Of a stretch of DNA of 38,827 nucleotides, positions 32,655-38,827 are shown piece by piece. Numbering within the stretch: the stretch's first letter is position 1; the number at the start of each line of letters is the position of its first letter. A program made the position numbers and the translations under genes. Location of the stretch: contig JAZRMX010000021.1 of assembly GCA_045647885.1 (NCBI GenBank), positions 1 through 38,827 of the forward strand. Direction: 5' to 3'. The DNA comes from HGM04593 sp045647885 (GTDB taxonomy: Bacteria; Bacteroidota; Bacteroidia; Bacteroidales; Bacteroidaceae). Under the pieces are notes generated by a model. That model did no database searches. It saw nothing but the letters and a program-made list of their open reading frames with translations, and was not told the origin of the DNA.

Positions 32655-33551
32655 ATGAACAACATACTTAAATTTAGCGAAGACGGCAAATCTATTCTTG
32701 GAGTAAACGACATCAGCATTACCAGCATTACAATCCCCGATAACGTAACGACGATTGGAGACAGCGCATTCAGGTTGTGTTCGGCATTGCAAAGTATCAA
32801 CATTCCCGACAGTGTAACGACAATAGGAGAAAATGCTTTTAGTGGTTGTAAAGCACTAAAAAGCATCGACATTCCAAATAGTGTAACGACAATAGAAAAC
32901 TACGCTTTTGAGGGTTGCTCAGCACTGCAAAGCATTGACATCCCAAACAGTGTAACAACAATTGGAATCCGCGCTTTTGAGGGTTGCTCAGCACTGCAAA
33001 GCATTGACATCCCAAACAGTGTAACAACAATTAACAGTTGCATATTTTGCGACTGTAATTCACTCAAAAGTATAAGTTTTCATAAAAACAATCTTAATTA
33101 CACTTTTAAGAAAAATGCTATTTACAGTAAAGACTTATCTATTTTCATAAAATACATTAACAATTCTACAGTCAATAGTTATATTTTGCCCAATGAAGTG
33201 TTAATTATAAAAGAAGGCGCATTTTGTAAGTCGACACTACAAAATATTGGTATATCCAATAACCTAACAACTATAGAAAACAGAGCTTTTAACGGCTGCT
33301 CAGCACTGAAAAGCATTGAGATTCCCAACAGCGTAACTACAATAGGATACCATGCGTTCTTGGGTTGTACGACACTGCAAAGCATACATCTACATTGGAC
33401 ACAATTAGGCAATATTCAAATTGATAATTATGCTTTAAGTGTTAATTTTGAAGAATGTACTCTGTATGTACCACCTGGCACACGTTGGGAATACCGACAC
33501 CACCCTGTTTTTGGTAAATTCAAAAACATAGAGATAGAAAAACAAGAATAA
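32655..33551 (+). CDS. BspA-type leucine-rich repeat protein (LRR_5)
   Basis: A 298-residue protein made mostly of 23-residue repeats of the pattern IPNSVTTIGxxAFxGCSALQSIDI, the LRR_5 type seen in BspA-like surface proteins of Bacteroidetes and in Treponema. About five repeats lie at residues 25-140 and two more at 200-260, with a less regular part between, and the C-terminus has the usual closing LYVPPGTRWEYR. There is no signal peptide from either possible start, so it may be cytoplasmic, unlike most BspA relatives. Two neighbouring repeats share 61 identical bases, showing recent duplication. It follows the nuclease-SLOG gene after 230 bases and has its own promoter. Confidence 0.85.
   Translation: MNNILKFSEDGKSILGVNDISITSITIPDNVTTIGDSAFRLCSALQSINIPDSVTTIGENAFSGCKALKSIDIPNSVTTIENYAFEGCSALQSIDIPNSVTTIGIRAFEGCSALQSIDIPNSVTTINSCIFCDCNSLKSISFHKNNLNYTFKKNAIYSKDLSIFIKYINNSTVNSYILPNEVLIIKEGAFCKSTLQNIGISNNLTTIENRAFNGCSALKSIEIPNSVTTIGYHAFLGCTTLQSIHLHWTQLGNIQIDNYALSVNFEECTLYVPPGTRWEYRHHPVFGKFKNIEIEKQE
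32903..33032 (+). repeat. Tandem 69-bp repeat within the LRR gene
   Basis: Positions 32903-32963 and 32972-33032 are identical over 61 bases, with a period of 69 bases (23 codons). Other repeat units of the gene are clearly more diverged. Confidence 0.9.
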
Positions 33552-33570
33552 CCACTTTCGACACCAGTAG
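33551..33570. repeat. Right copy of the direct repeat flanking the AT-rich island
   Basis: ACCACTTTCGACACCAGTAG, beginning at the last base of the LRR stop codon; pairs with the copy at 30795-30815. Confidence 0.6.
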
Positions 33571-33650
33571 ATCATTATCAGCCAGGTTTTAATATCGGCT
33601 TTATTACAACTGTTATTTCTGTATTTACATAAACTTTAAAGCAACAACCA

Positions 33651-33672
33651 CAAGCCGCCCGCGGGCGGCTTG
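33651..33672 (+). terminator. 22-bp GC-rich perfect palindrome after the LRR gene
   Basis: CAAGCCGCCCG followed by its exact complement, then a T-rich tail. It lies 99 bases past the LRR stop and overlaps the -33 region of lrgA. Confidence 0.75.
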
Positions 33673-33700
33673 TTTCGTTTATCAAAAATAAGTATTTTTG
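33670..33700 (+). promoter_or_regulatory. Promoter of lrgAB
   Basis: TTG (33670-33672) and TATTTTTG (33693-33700), 20 bases apart. The upstream box overlaps the foot of the palindromic terminator. The lrgA ATG is at 33732. Confidence 0.6.
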
Positions 33701-33731
33701 CAGGCGATTTTAAACCCCACGCCCGGTTACA

Positions 33732-34091
33732 ATGAAATACATTATACAATTTGAGATTATACTCGCAATATCGCTTGTGGGCGAGTTACTCAACAGGCTC
33801 ATTCCTCTGCCCATTCCGGCCAGCATATATGGTATGCTCATACTTTTCATAGCCCTGTGTACCGGTATTATAAAATTATCGGCAGTAAAAGAGACCGGCA
33901 AGTTTCTAATAACCCTTATGCCCTTAATGTTTATACCCGCCACTGTGGGGCTCATTGACAATTGGGAGGTAATGAAAAGTTTTCTTGTAGCATTCATTGT
34001 TATATCACTTGTGAGTACAGTGGCGGTGATGGCAGTGTCGGGGCACGTTACGCAGTGCATAATAAAACGCAGAAAGGAGGGCGAGAAATGA
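33732..34091 (+). CDS. lrgA: LrgA/CidA family holin-like protein
   Basis: A 119-residue inner-membrane protein with four hydrophobic segments. The family pattern LNRLIPLPIPASIYGMLILFIAL near 20-43 and FIPATVGLIDNW near 67-78 is clear. In other bacteria the LrgA/CidA and LrgB/CidB pairs affect cell lysis, and later work links them to export of pyruvate or related small acids. The gene overlaps lrgB by four bases (ATGA at 34088-34091), so the two are translated together. Confidence 0.92.
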   Translation: MKYIIQFEIILAISLVGELLNRLIPLPIPASIYGMLILFIALCTGIIKLSAVKETGKFLITLMPLMFIPATVGLIDNWEVMKSFLVAFIVISLVSTVAVMAVSGHVTQCIIKRRKEGEK

Positions 34092-34780
34092 TTGACATTA
34101 TAAAAGAGTCACTCTTCTTTGGAGTTGCAATAAGTGTGGGAGCATACATTCTTGGAGTGCAGCTAAAGAAAAGGTTCAAACTATTTATCTTTAACCCGTT
34201 GCTTGTTTCCATTACCTGCACCATTGCAATGCTGCTGCTCGCCGGCATAGACTACCAATCGTACTACAACGGAGCAAAATACCTCAGTTACCTGCTCACG
34301 CCTGCCACCGTAGCGCTTGCAATTCCCTTGTACGAGCAAGTTGTGTACCTAAAGAAGAACCCCACCGCCATACTTGCCGGTATAACATCGGGCGTTTTTG
34401 CGAGTTTCTTCTCCATTTTTGCACTTGCGCTTGTGTTCTCACTCGACCACGCACAATATGTCACCCTGTTGCCAAAATCCATAACTACAGCCATAGGAAT
34501 AGGCCTCTCACAGGAGCTTGGTGGGTACGTGGCAATAACTGTATCAGCAATAATAGTAACCGGGCTTTTCGGCAATATAGCCGGAGAACACCTTTGCAGG
34601 CTCTTAGGTATAACAAACCCCATAGCCAAAGGAATATCAATAGGTACTGCAACACACGTTATGGGCACAGCCAAAGCAATGGAGATGGGCGAGATTGAAG
34701 GAGCTATGAGCAGCCTGTCGGTAGCCGTTGCAGGAAGCATCACCGTGGGAGTTGCTATAATTTTCGAGCACCTTATATAG
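34088..34780 (+). CDS. lrgB: LrgB/CidB family membrane protein
   Basis: A 230-residue polytopic membrane protein counted from the ATG at 34088, which lies in the ATGA overlap with lrgA; a longer reading frame upstream runs inside lrgA and is not used. The conserved stretches LLTPATVALAIPLYEQ, LPKSITTAIGIGLSQELGG and GTATHVMGTAKAMEMGEIEGAMSSL are all present. It is the second part of the LrgAB complex, thought to move small organic acids or to modulate murein hydrolase activity. Confidence 0.93.
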   Translation: MIDIIKESLFFGVAISVGAYILGVQLKKRFKLFIFNPLLVSITCTIAMLLLAGIDYQSYYNGAKYLSYLLTPATVALAIPLYEQVVYLKKNPTAILAGITSGVFASFFSIFALALVFSLDHAQYVTLLPKSITTAIGIGLSQELGGYVAITVSAIIVTGLFGNIAGEHLCRLLGITNPIAKGISIGTATHVMGTAKAMEMGEIEGAMSSLSVAVAGSITVGVAIIFEHLI

Positions 34781-34786
34781 AAAAGA

Positions 34787-34818
34787 TTTGTACAAATCGC
34801 AGATTATTCATACTTTAG
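34787..34818 (+). promoter_or_regulatory. Promoter of the BT0820-like phosphatase gene
   Basis: TTTG (34787-34790) and TACTTTAG (34811-34818), 20 bases apart. This excludes the in-frame TTG at 34788 and supports the ATG at 34842 as the start. Confidence 0.5.
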
Positions 34819-34841
34819 CAAAGAAAAAACAAAAAGACCTT

Positions 34842-35264
34842 ATGATAATAGCTGTAGACTTTGACGGCACTATAGTGGAACACTGCTACCCCGAGATTGG
34901 CAAAGAGGTTCCTTTTGCCATAACCACACTTAAAATGCTTGCCAACGACCACCACCAACTTATACTGTGGACAGTGCGCCGTGGCGAGTTATTACAAGAA
35001 GCTATTGACTGGTGCAAGGAGCGCGGTCTTGAATTCTATGCAGTGAACAAGAACTACCCCGAGGAGCAAGTAGACAACGAGAACGGTTATAACAAAATAA
35101 ACGCCGAGCTTTTCATTGACGACCGCAACCTCGGCGGCCTCCCCGACTGGGGCAAAATATATCAGATGGTAAAAGAATCAAAAACCTGGGACGATATATA
35201 CAACGGTAGTTCGGCAGAGCGGGAACTGCCCAAAAAGAAGAAAAAAAGTTGGTTCAGTTGGTAA
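34842..35264 (+). CDS. BT0820-like HAD superfamily phosphatase
   Basis: A 140-residue protein counted from the ATG at 34842. The HAD catalytic motif I is AVDFDGTIVE with Asp6 and Asp8, motif II is in LILWTVRR, and motif III/IV is LFIDDRNLGG. It matches my memory of the small Bacteroides protein BT0820, whose structure is known but whose substrate is not. A Lys-rich tail (KKKKKSWFSW) ends the chain. Compact caps of this size usually mean small phosphorylated metabolites. It is a single gene, ending at a terminator. Confidence 0.85.
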   Translation: MIIAVDFDGTIVEHCYPEIGKEVPFAITTLKMLANDHHQLILWTVRRGELLQEAIDWCKERGLEFYAVNKNYPEEQVDNENGYNKINAELFIDDRNLGGLPDWGKIYQMVKESKTWDDIYNGSSAERELPKKKKKSWFSW

Positions 35265-35295
35265 AAAAAGCAGAACCTTTCGCCACCATAAAAGG

Positions 35296-35318
35296 CCCTT
35301 TCCAAGCTTTGGAAAGGG
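35296..35318 (+). terminator. Terminator of the BT0820-like gene
   Basis: CCCTTTCCAA / TTGGAAAGGG with a 3-base loop and a TTTT tail, 31 bases after the stop. Confidence 0.8.
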
Positions 35319-35429
35319 TTTTCTGCTAAAAAAAGCCTATAAAAAAGGTAAAGATTGAGGAAAATAAAAAAATATTGCATTTTTCATAAAAAAATATCGT
35401 GCAGACTATTGTTTTATATTTTTTCTCAC

Positions 35430-35437
35430 TATATTTG
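35430..35437 (+). promoter_or_regulatory. -7 box of the threonine operon
   Basis: TATATTTG with an ATTG element 18 bases upstream. Transcription would start near 35443, about 28 bases before the leader peptide ATG. Confidence 0.65.
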
Positions 35438-35470
35438 CCAAAGAGCAGATAAACATACTGCAACAGTTAA

Positions 35471-35572
35471 ATGAATATATACTATCAACATACAACTTCC
35501 TCCCGAGGTACTACCATAGGCATCACTATCGGTAGAACTTGTGGTTGTACATCCACTGGTACTACCCTTTAG
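35471..35572 (+). CDS. Threonine/isoleucine-rich leader peptide of the thr operon
   Basis: A 33-codon ORF, too short for ordinary gene finding, lies between the operon promoter and apgM. Its product has ten threonines and four isoleucines (residues 8, 9, 14, 15, 19, 23, 27, 29, 31, 32 are Thr; 3, 16, 18, 20 are Ile), ending in STGTTL before TAG. This is the composition expected of an attenuation peptide for threonine biosynthesis, as in E. coli thrL, though the sequences are not alike. The downstream operon is apgM-type homoserine kinase and thrC. Hairpins that overlap its second half (35511-35578) form alternative structures. Ribosome stalling at Thr or Ile codons would shift the balance between them. 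Confidence 0.75.
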   Translation: MNIYYQHTTSSRGTTIGITIGRTCGCTSTGTTL

Positions 35573-35614
35573 GGGTAGAGATAGTATTTTTGTTTCTGCG
35601 TGAAACATATTTTT
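35511..35614 (+). promoter_or_regulatory. Transcription attenuator of the thr operon
   Basis: Four segments can pair in competing ways. Segment 1 CTACCATAG (35511-35519) pairs with segment 2 CTATCGGTAG (35526-35535). Segment 2 (GGTAG at 35531, extended by GTGG/CCAC) pairs with segment 3 (CTACC, ending 35566) as antiterminator. Segment 3 CTACCC (35562-35567) pairs with segment 4 GGGTAG (35573-35578) as terminator, with TTTTT at 35587-35591. A second hairpin TGTTTC / GAAACA (35591-35607) is also followed by a T-run. The leader peptide stop codon lies between segments 3 and 4. Confidence 0.65.
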
Positions 35615-35784
35615 CAGCAACTTTTTTTTAAACAAAACGACAAACGCCGCAAAGGCCTGTCAAAAGAGATTAAGAGATTCATTTTCGAATGAATTTCAGG
35701 GCGTATAAGATATATGCCGGGAAAGTTTCAAAGCTGAAGCATTTCCAACAAAGAACAATTAAGAACTATACAGAAACGAATTTT

Positions 35785-36996
35785 ATGAAACATATAATAA
35801 TACTTGGTGATGGAATGGCCGACTGGCCTGTTGAGGAACTTGGAGGAAAGACACTGATGCAAGCCGCGCACACACCTTATATGGACAAGCTTGCCAAAAT
35901 GGGACGATGCGGACAACTCATAACCGTAGCACCCGGGTTCCACCCCGGCAGCGAGGTTGCAAATATGTCGGTACTCGGCTATGACCTCCCCAAAGTATAC
36001 GAAGGCCGCGGCCCTCTCGAAGCGGCAAGCATAGGCGTGGAACTTGCACCCGGCGAGCTTGCAATGCGTTGCAACATAGTGTGCATTGAGGGCGACACCT
36101 TAAAAAACCACTCATCGGGACACATAACCACCGAAGATGCCGATATTCTTGTTAAATATCTACAGGAAAAGCTCGGCGACGAGAGAGTGCGTTTCCACAC
36201 AGGCGTGCAATACCGCCACCTGCTCGTGATAAAAGGAGGCGACAAGCGCATAAGCTGCACCCCTCCCCACGACATTCCCGGAAAAGAATTCCGCCCCTTC
36301 CTTGTAAAAGCCGATGTTCCCGAAGCCGAAGAGACAGCACAGCTAATAAACGAGCTTATATTCAAGTCGCAGGAATTGCTAAAGGAACACCCCTTGAACA
36401 AGCAACGCGCAAGCGAAGGAAAAGACCCCGCCAACAGCATCTGGCCCTGGGGTGGCGGCTACCGCCCACAGATGGAGTTGTTGAGCGATAAATTCCCCCA
36501 AGTAAAAAGCGGTTCAGTAATATCGGCTGTAGACCTAATACGCGGTATCGGACACTATGCAGGCCTCAAAGTACTCGAGGTAGAAGGCGCAACAGGCCTC
36601 TACGACACAAATTACGAGAACAAAGCCAATGCCCTGCTGGAAGCACTCAAGCACGACGATTTTGTATACCTACACATTGAAGCGAGCGACGAGGCCGGCC
36701 ACGAAGGAAACATCGCACTAAAGATAAAGACCATCGAAAACCTAGACAGCCGCGCAGTGGGCCCCATCTACGAAGCCATAAAGGAGTGGGACGAACCGGT
36801 AGCCATAGCAGTGCTCCCCGACCACCCCACACCCTGCAAATACCGCACCCACACAGCCGAGCCAGTGCCGTTCCTCGTGTGGTACCCCGGCATCACCCCC
36901 GACAGCGTAGAGACCTTCGACGAAATCTCTGCTGCCGACGGAAGCTACGGCCTTATGAAAGAAGACCAGTTCATAAAAGCATTTATGCAAGAATAA
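35785..36996 (+). CDS. ApgM-type phosphoglycerate mutase family protein, probable homoserine kinase
   Basis: A 403-residue protein counted from the ATG at 35785 (an in-frame ATG at 35689 adds 32 residues of unlike composition). It belongs to the cofactor-independent phosphoglycerate mutase/alkaline phosphatase group: metal ligand Asp9 in IIILGDGMADWP, the nucleophile region VANMSVLGYD, and metal residues in EASDEAGHEGN and DHPTP. The branch placed next to thrC is annotated in other Bacteroidetes as a proposed homoserine kinase, standing in for the usual ThrB. The position between a Thr-rich attenuator and thrC strongly supports that role here over glycolysis. It lies 33 bases upstream of thrC and is presumably co-transcribed. 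Confidence 0.88.
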   Translation: MKHIIILGDGMADWPVEELGGKTLMQAAHTPYMDKLAKMGRCGQLITVAPGFHPGSEVANMSVLGYDLPKVYEGRGPLEAASIGVELAPGELAMRCNIVCIEGDTLKNHSSGHITTEDADILVKYLQEKLGDERVRFHTGVQYRHLLVIKGGDKRISCTPPHDIPGKEFRPFLVKADVPEAEETAQLINELIFKSQELLKEHPLNKQRASEGKDPANSIWPWGGGYRPQMELLSDKFPQVKSGSVISAVDLIRGIGHYAGLKVLEVEGATGLYDTNYENKANALLEALKHDDFVYLHIEASDEAGHEGNIALKIKTIENLDSRAVGPIYEAIKEWDEPVAIAVLPDHPTPCKYRTHTAEPVPFLVWYPGITPDSVETFDEISAADGSYGLMKEDQFIKAFMQE

Positions 36997-37029
36997 TACC
37001 CAAAGTGTATAACAATATAACAGACAACA

Positions 37030-38361
37030 ATGAAATACTATAGCACAAACAAGATAGTAAGCGAAGTGAGCCTTGAGGAGGCTGTTATAAAAGGACTCGC
37101 CGCCGACAAAGGACTCTATATGCCCAACAACATAAAGAAACTCCCCGCCGAGTTCTTTGAGAATATCGACAAAATGAGTTTCCAGGAGATGTCCTTCCGC
37201 GTAGCCGAGGCATTCTTCGGCGAGGATATCCCTGCCGAAGACCTCAAAGCCATCGTGTACGACACACTCGCATTTGACACCCCCGTAGTAAATGTAAAGG
37301 ACAACATATACTCACTCGAGCTCTTCCACGGCCCCACCCTCGCATTCAAGGATGTCGGTGGTCGCTTTATGGCACGCCTCTTGGGCTATTTTGTAAAGAA
37401 CAGCCAGGACAAGAGAGTAAACGTACTCGTAGCCACATCGGGCGACACCGGTAGCGCCGTTGCCAACGGCTTCTTGGGCGTCGAAGGCGTACACGTATAC
37501 GTACTCTACCCCAAAGGCAAGGTGAGCGAGATACAGGAAAAACAGTTCACCACACTCGGCAAGAACATCACCGCGCTCGAGATTGAAGGATGCTTCGACG
37601 ACTGTCAGGCACTCGTAAAACGCGCCTTCCTTGACGAAGAACTGAACGAAAAAATGTTCCTCACCAGCGCAAACTCAATCAACCTCGCACGTTTCCTCCC
37701 GCAATCGTTCTACTACTTCCACGCCTACGCACAACTGAAAAAGATGGGCAAAGCCGACAACGTAGTAATATCGGTACCCAGCGGAAACTTCGGAAACATC
37801 ACCGCCGGCCTCTTTGCACAGGAGATGGGCTTGCCCATCAAACATTTCATTGCAGCCAATAACCGCAACGACATATTCTACAACTATCTGCGCACAGGAA
37901 ACTTCGAGCCTAAAGCATCGGTATGCACCATTGCCAACGCAATGGACGTGGGTAACCCCAGCAACTTCGCCCGCATACTCGACCTCTACGACCACAACCA
38001 CAGCAACATCTGCGCTCACCTGTCGGGTGCAACATATAACGACGAGCAGATTGCTAAAGGCGTAAAAGAGACCTGGCAAGAGTGCGGTTACCTGCTCGAC
38101 CCCCACGGAGCCTGCGGTTACCTCGCACTTAAAGAACAGTTGCAACCCGGCGAAACAGGCGTATTCCTAGAAACAGCACACCCTGCAAAATTCAAGGACA
38201 CAATAGACAACATTCTGGGCGAGGATATTGAAATCCCCCTCCCCTTGCAGGAATTTATGAAGGGTAAAAAAGATACAGTGGAAATGAGTAAAGAGTTCGA
38301 CGACCTTAAAAATTTCCTTCTAAAAGAGTTGTTATACACTTCCAATGAAAATTTCTACTAA
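37030..38361 (+). CDS. thrC: Threonine synthase
   Basis: A 443-residue pyridoxal-phosphate enzyme. The cofactor lysine is Lys107 in FHGPTLAFKDVGGRF; the phosphate-binding loops VATSGDTGSAVANG and PSGNFGNITAG follow in normal order. It turns O-phosphohomoserine into threonine in the cytoplasm. Length and order match the longer threonine synthase class of proteobacteria and Bacteroidetes. It is the last gene of the operon opened by the Thr attenuator; the first steps (aspartokinase and homoserine dehydrogenase) are not in this window. Confidence 0.96.
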   Translation: MKYYSTNKIVSEVSLEEAVIKGLAADKGLYMPNNIKKLPAEFFENIDKMSFQEMSFRVAEAFFGEDIPAEDLKAIVYDTLAFDTPVVNVKDNIYSLELFHGPTLAFKDVGGRFMARLLGYFVKNSQDKRVNVLVATSGDTGSAVANGFLGVEGVHVYVLYPKGKVSEIQEKQFTTLGKNITALEIEGCFDDCQALVKRAFLDEELNEKMFLTSANSINLARFLPQSFYYFHAYAQLKKMGKADNVVISVPSGNFGNITAGLFAQEMGLPIKHFIAANNRNDIFYNYLRTGNFEPKASVCTIANAMDVGNPSNFARILDLYDHNHSNICAHLSGATYNDEQIAKGVKETWQECGYLLDPHGACGYLALKEQLQPGETGVFLETAHPAKFKDTIDNILGEDIEIPLPLQEFMKGKKDTVEMSKEFDDLKNFLLKELLYTSNENFY

Positions 38362-38370
38362 CAACTTGCA

Positions 38371-38399
38371 AACTGGTTGCCTTTTTACGGCAACCAGTT
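38371..38399 (+). terminator. Terminator of the thr operon
   Basis: AACTGGTTGCC / GGCAACCAGTT around a 7-base loop, with a T-run directly after, 10 bases beyond the thrC stop. Confidence 0.9.
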
Positions 38400-38474
38400 T
38401 TTGTTAATAATCAACCAATTGCCCAACATCATCCAAACAAAGTTAAATTTTATAATTATTTTTCAGCAAAAAGA

Positions 38475-38505
38475 TTTGCGGAATAAAAATAAAATCGTAC
38501 CTTTG
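38475..38505 (+). promoter_or_regulatory. Consensus promoter of tRNA-Lys
   Basis: TTTG (38475-38478) and TACCTTTG (38498-38505) with exactly 19 bases between, ending 23 bases before the tRNA. Confidence 0.8.
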
Positions 38506-38528
38506 CAACGCTTTAAGGCATAAGAGTT

Positions 38529-38601
38529 GCGCTGTTAGCTCAGTTGGTAGAGCAATTGACTCTTAATCAATGGGTCCAGGGTTCGAGTCCCTGACGGCGT
38601 A
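38529..38601 (+). tRNA. tRNA-Lys (anticodon CTT)
   Basis: A full cloverleaf can be drawn. Acceptor 38529-38535 pairs with 38594-38600 (first pair is G-U). The D stem is GCTC/GAGC. The anticodon stem ATTGA/TCAAT holds loop CTCTTAA with CTT at 38562-38564. The variable loop is GGGTC, and the T stem CAGGG/CCCTG has loop TTCGAGT. The discriminator is A at 38601 and the CCA end is not encoded. A consensus promoter lies upstream. Confidence 0.95.
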
Positions 38602-38666
38602 CAAAGAAGAAAAGGATTGAAAATCAACGATTTACGTTAGAAATTCAGTCCTTTTCTTTGTTTTTA
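38602..38666 (+). terminator. Hairpin downstream of tRNA-Lys
   Basis: AAAGAAGAAAAGGATTG on the left and CAGTCCTTTTCTTT on the right pair with small gaps across a loop of about 30 bases, followed by a T-rich run. It may terminate the tRNA transcript. Confidence 0.5.
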
Positions 38667-38720
38667 TGCCTTTTTTGTTAATAAAATCGGATCAACGCAA
38701 AATTCTGAGGGATTTACAAA

Positions 38721-38827
38721 TCAAGCATACAATTTTGTCAACCTGAAAAGGAAAAAATCTTTATCTTTTACACCTCTGAACTGCGCCCTGAAAGCCTTGA
38801 TTTTTGCATTGAATGATTCTGATGCAG
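38721..38827 (-). mobile_element. C-terminal end of an ISL3-like transposase, continuing past the window
   Basis: On the minus strand, 35 codons to a TGA at 38721 read ASESFNAKIKAF, then RAQFRGVKDKDFFLFRLTKLYA. This is the highly typical end of ISL3-family (DDE) transposases of Bacteroidetes. The rest lies beyond the window edge, so whether the element is whole cannot be judged. The element's end would fall between here and the tRNA-Lys terminator, perhaps near 38690, but I cannot fix the inverted repeat without the other end. Confidence 0.7.

Larger units (their letters stand above)
35265..35784. other. Leader region of the threonine operon
   Basis: No full-length gene is present in these 520 bases. 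They hold a terminator for the phosphatase gene (35296-35318), the operon promoter, the Thr-rich leader peptide, its attenuator hairpins, and about 170 bases of A/T-rich leader before the apgM start, with a small hairpin near 35678-35695. Confidence 0.7.

Noticed and set aside
34788..34841. Upstream TTG start for the BT0820-like phosphatase
   Set aside because: It falls in the -33 box of the likely promoter, and the HAD motif begins right after the ATG at 34842.
35689..35784. 32-residue N-terminal extension of the ApgM-type protein
   Set aside because: The extension does not resemble the family, and the normal start MKHIIILGDG is at 35785.
1..38827. CRISPR array, rRNA genes or prophage
   Set aside because: No regularly spaced repeats with unique spacers, no rRNA-like stretches and no phage structural genes were seen on either strand.

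Overview
This window looks like a chromosomal segment of a Bacteroidales bacterium. Many genes have the Bacteroidetes-type promoter (TTTG, about 19-20 bases, TAnnTTTG) and start codons lack clear Shine-Dalgarno sites. Several protein families are typical of the phylum: DUF4954, DUF4919, a BT0820-like HAD phosphatase, an ApgM-type homoserine kinase next to thrC, a C92/YiiX-type amidase and an ISL3-type transposase end. I cannot name the genus.

Layout. 1-4.1 kb: an ECF sigma factor with a strong terminator, a gene-free block, a secreted DUF5077/DUF3472 protein (minus), a radical SAM/SPASM protein and a YiiX-like hydrolase (minus). 4.1-9.1 kb: a repeat-rich promoter region, the umuD-umuC SOS mutagenesis pair, and a large AlbA_2 (Schlafen-type)/WYL protein whose natural start is cut off by an in-frame TAA. 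9.3-11.5 kb: DUF4954 beta-helix protein. 11.6-18.0 kb: a minus-strand run of cyclophilin, M23 peptidase, Ca2+/Na+ exchanger, acyl-ACP thioesterase, LysR regulator and DASS carboxylate transporter. 18.4-22.3 kb: a plus-strand run of fabD, a cytoplasmic GH13 amylase, DUF4919 and mtgA. 22.3-26.8 kb: AlaX-type editing protein, chorismatase/Rid-like protein, an Hsp20 with a cysteine-rich insertion, AlkD-like protein (minus) and a purine permease. 27.0-30.6 kb: gapA preceded by a 29-residue lipoprotein ORF (minus), mscL, and a GMP synthase with a truncated glutaminase domain.

30.7-33.6 kb is an AT-rich accessory island holding a CoiA-like nuclease/SLOG fusion and a BspA-type leucine-rich-repeat protein. 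It is bracketed by near-identical 20-21 bp direct repeats. 33.7-38.4 kb: lrgA-lrgB, the BT0820-like phosphatase, then a threonine operon (apgM/thrB2-thrC) preceded by a Thr/Ile-rich leader peptide and mutually exclusive hairpins, i.e. a transcription attenuator. The window ends with tRNA-Lys(CTT) and the C-terminal end of an ISL3-like transposase.

The most interesting items are the nuclease-SLOG island (possible conflict/defence gene), the threonine attenuator, the Cys-rich Hsp20 insertion with an upstream hairpin, the GMP synthase without a glutaminase active site, the interrupted AlbA_2-WYL gene and the small lipoprotein ORF ahead of gapA. All calls come from reading the sequence; no database search was run.
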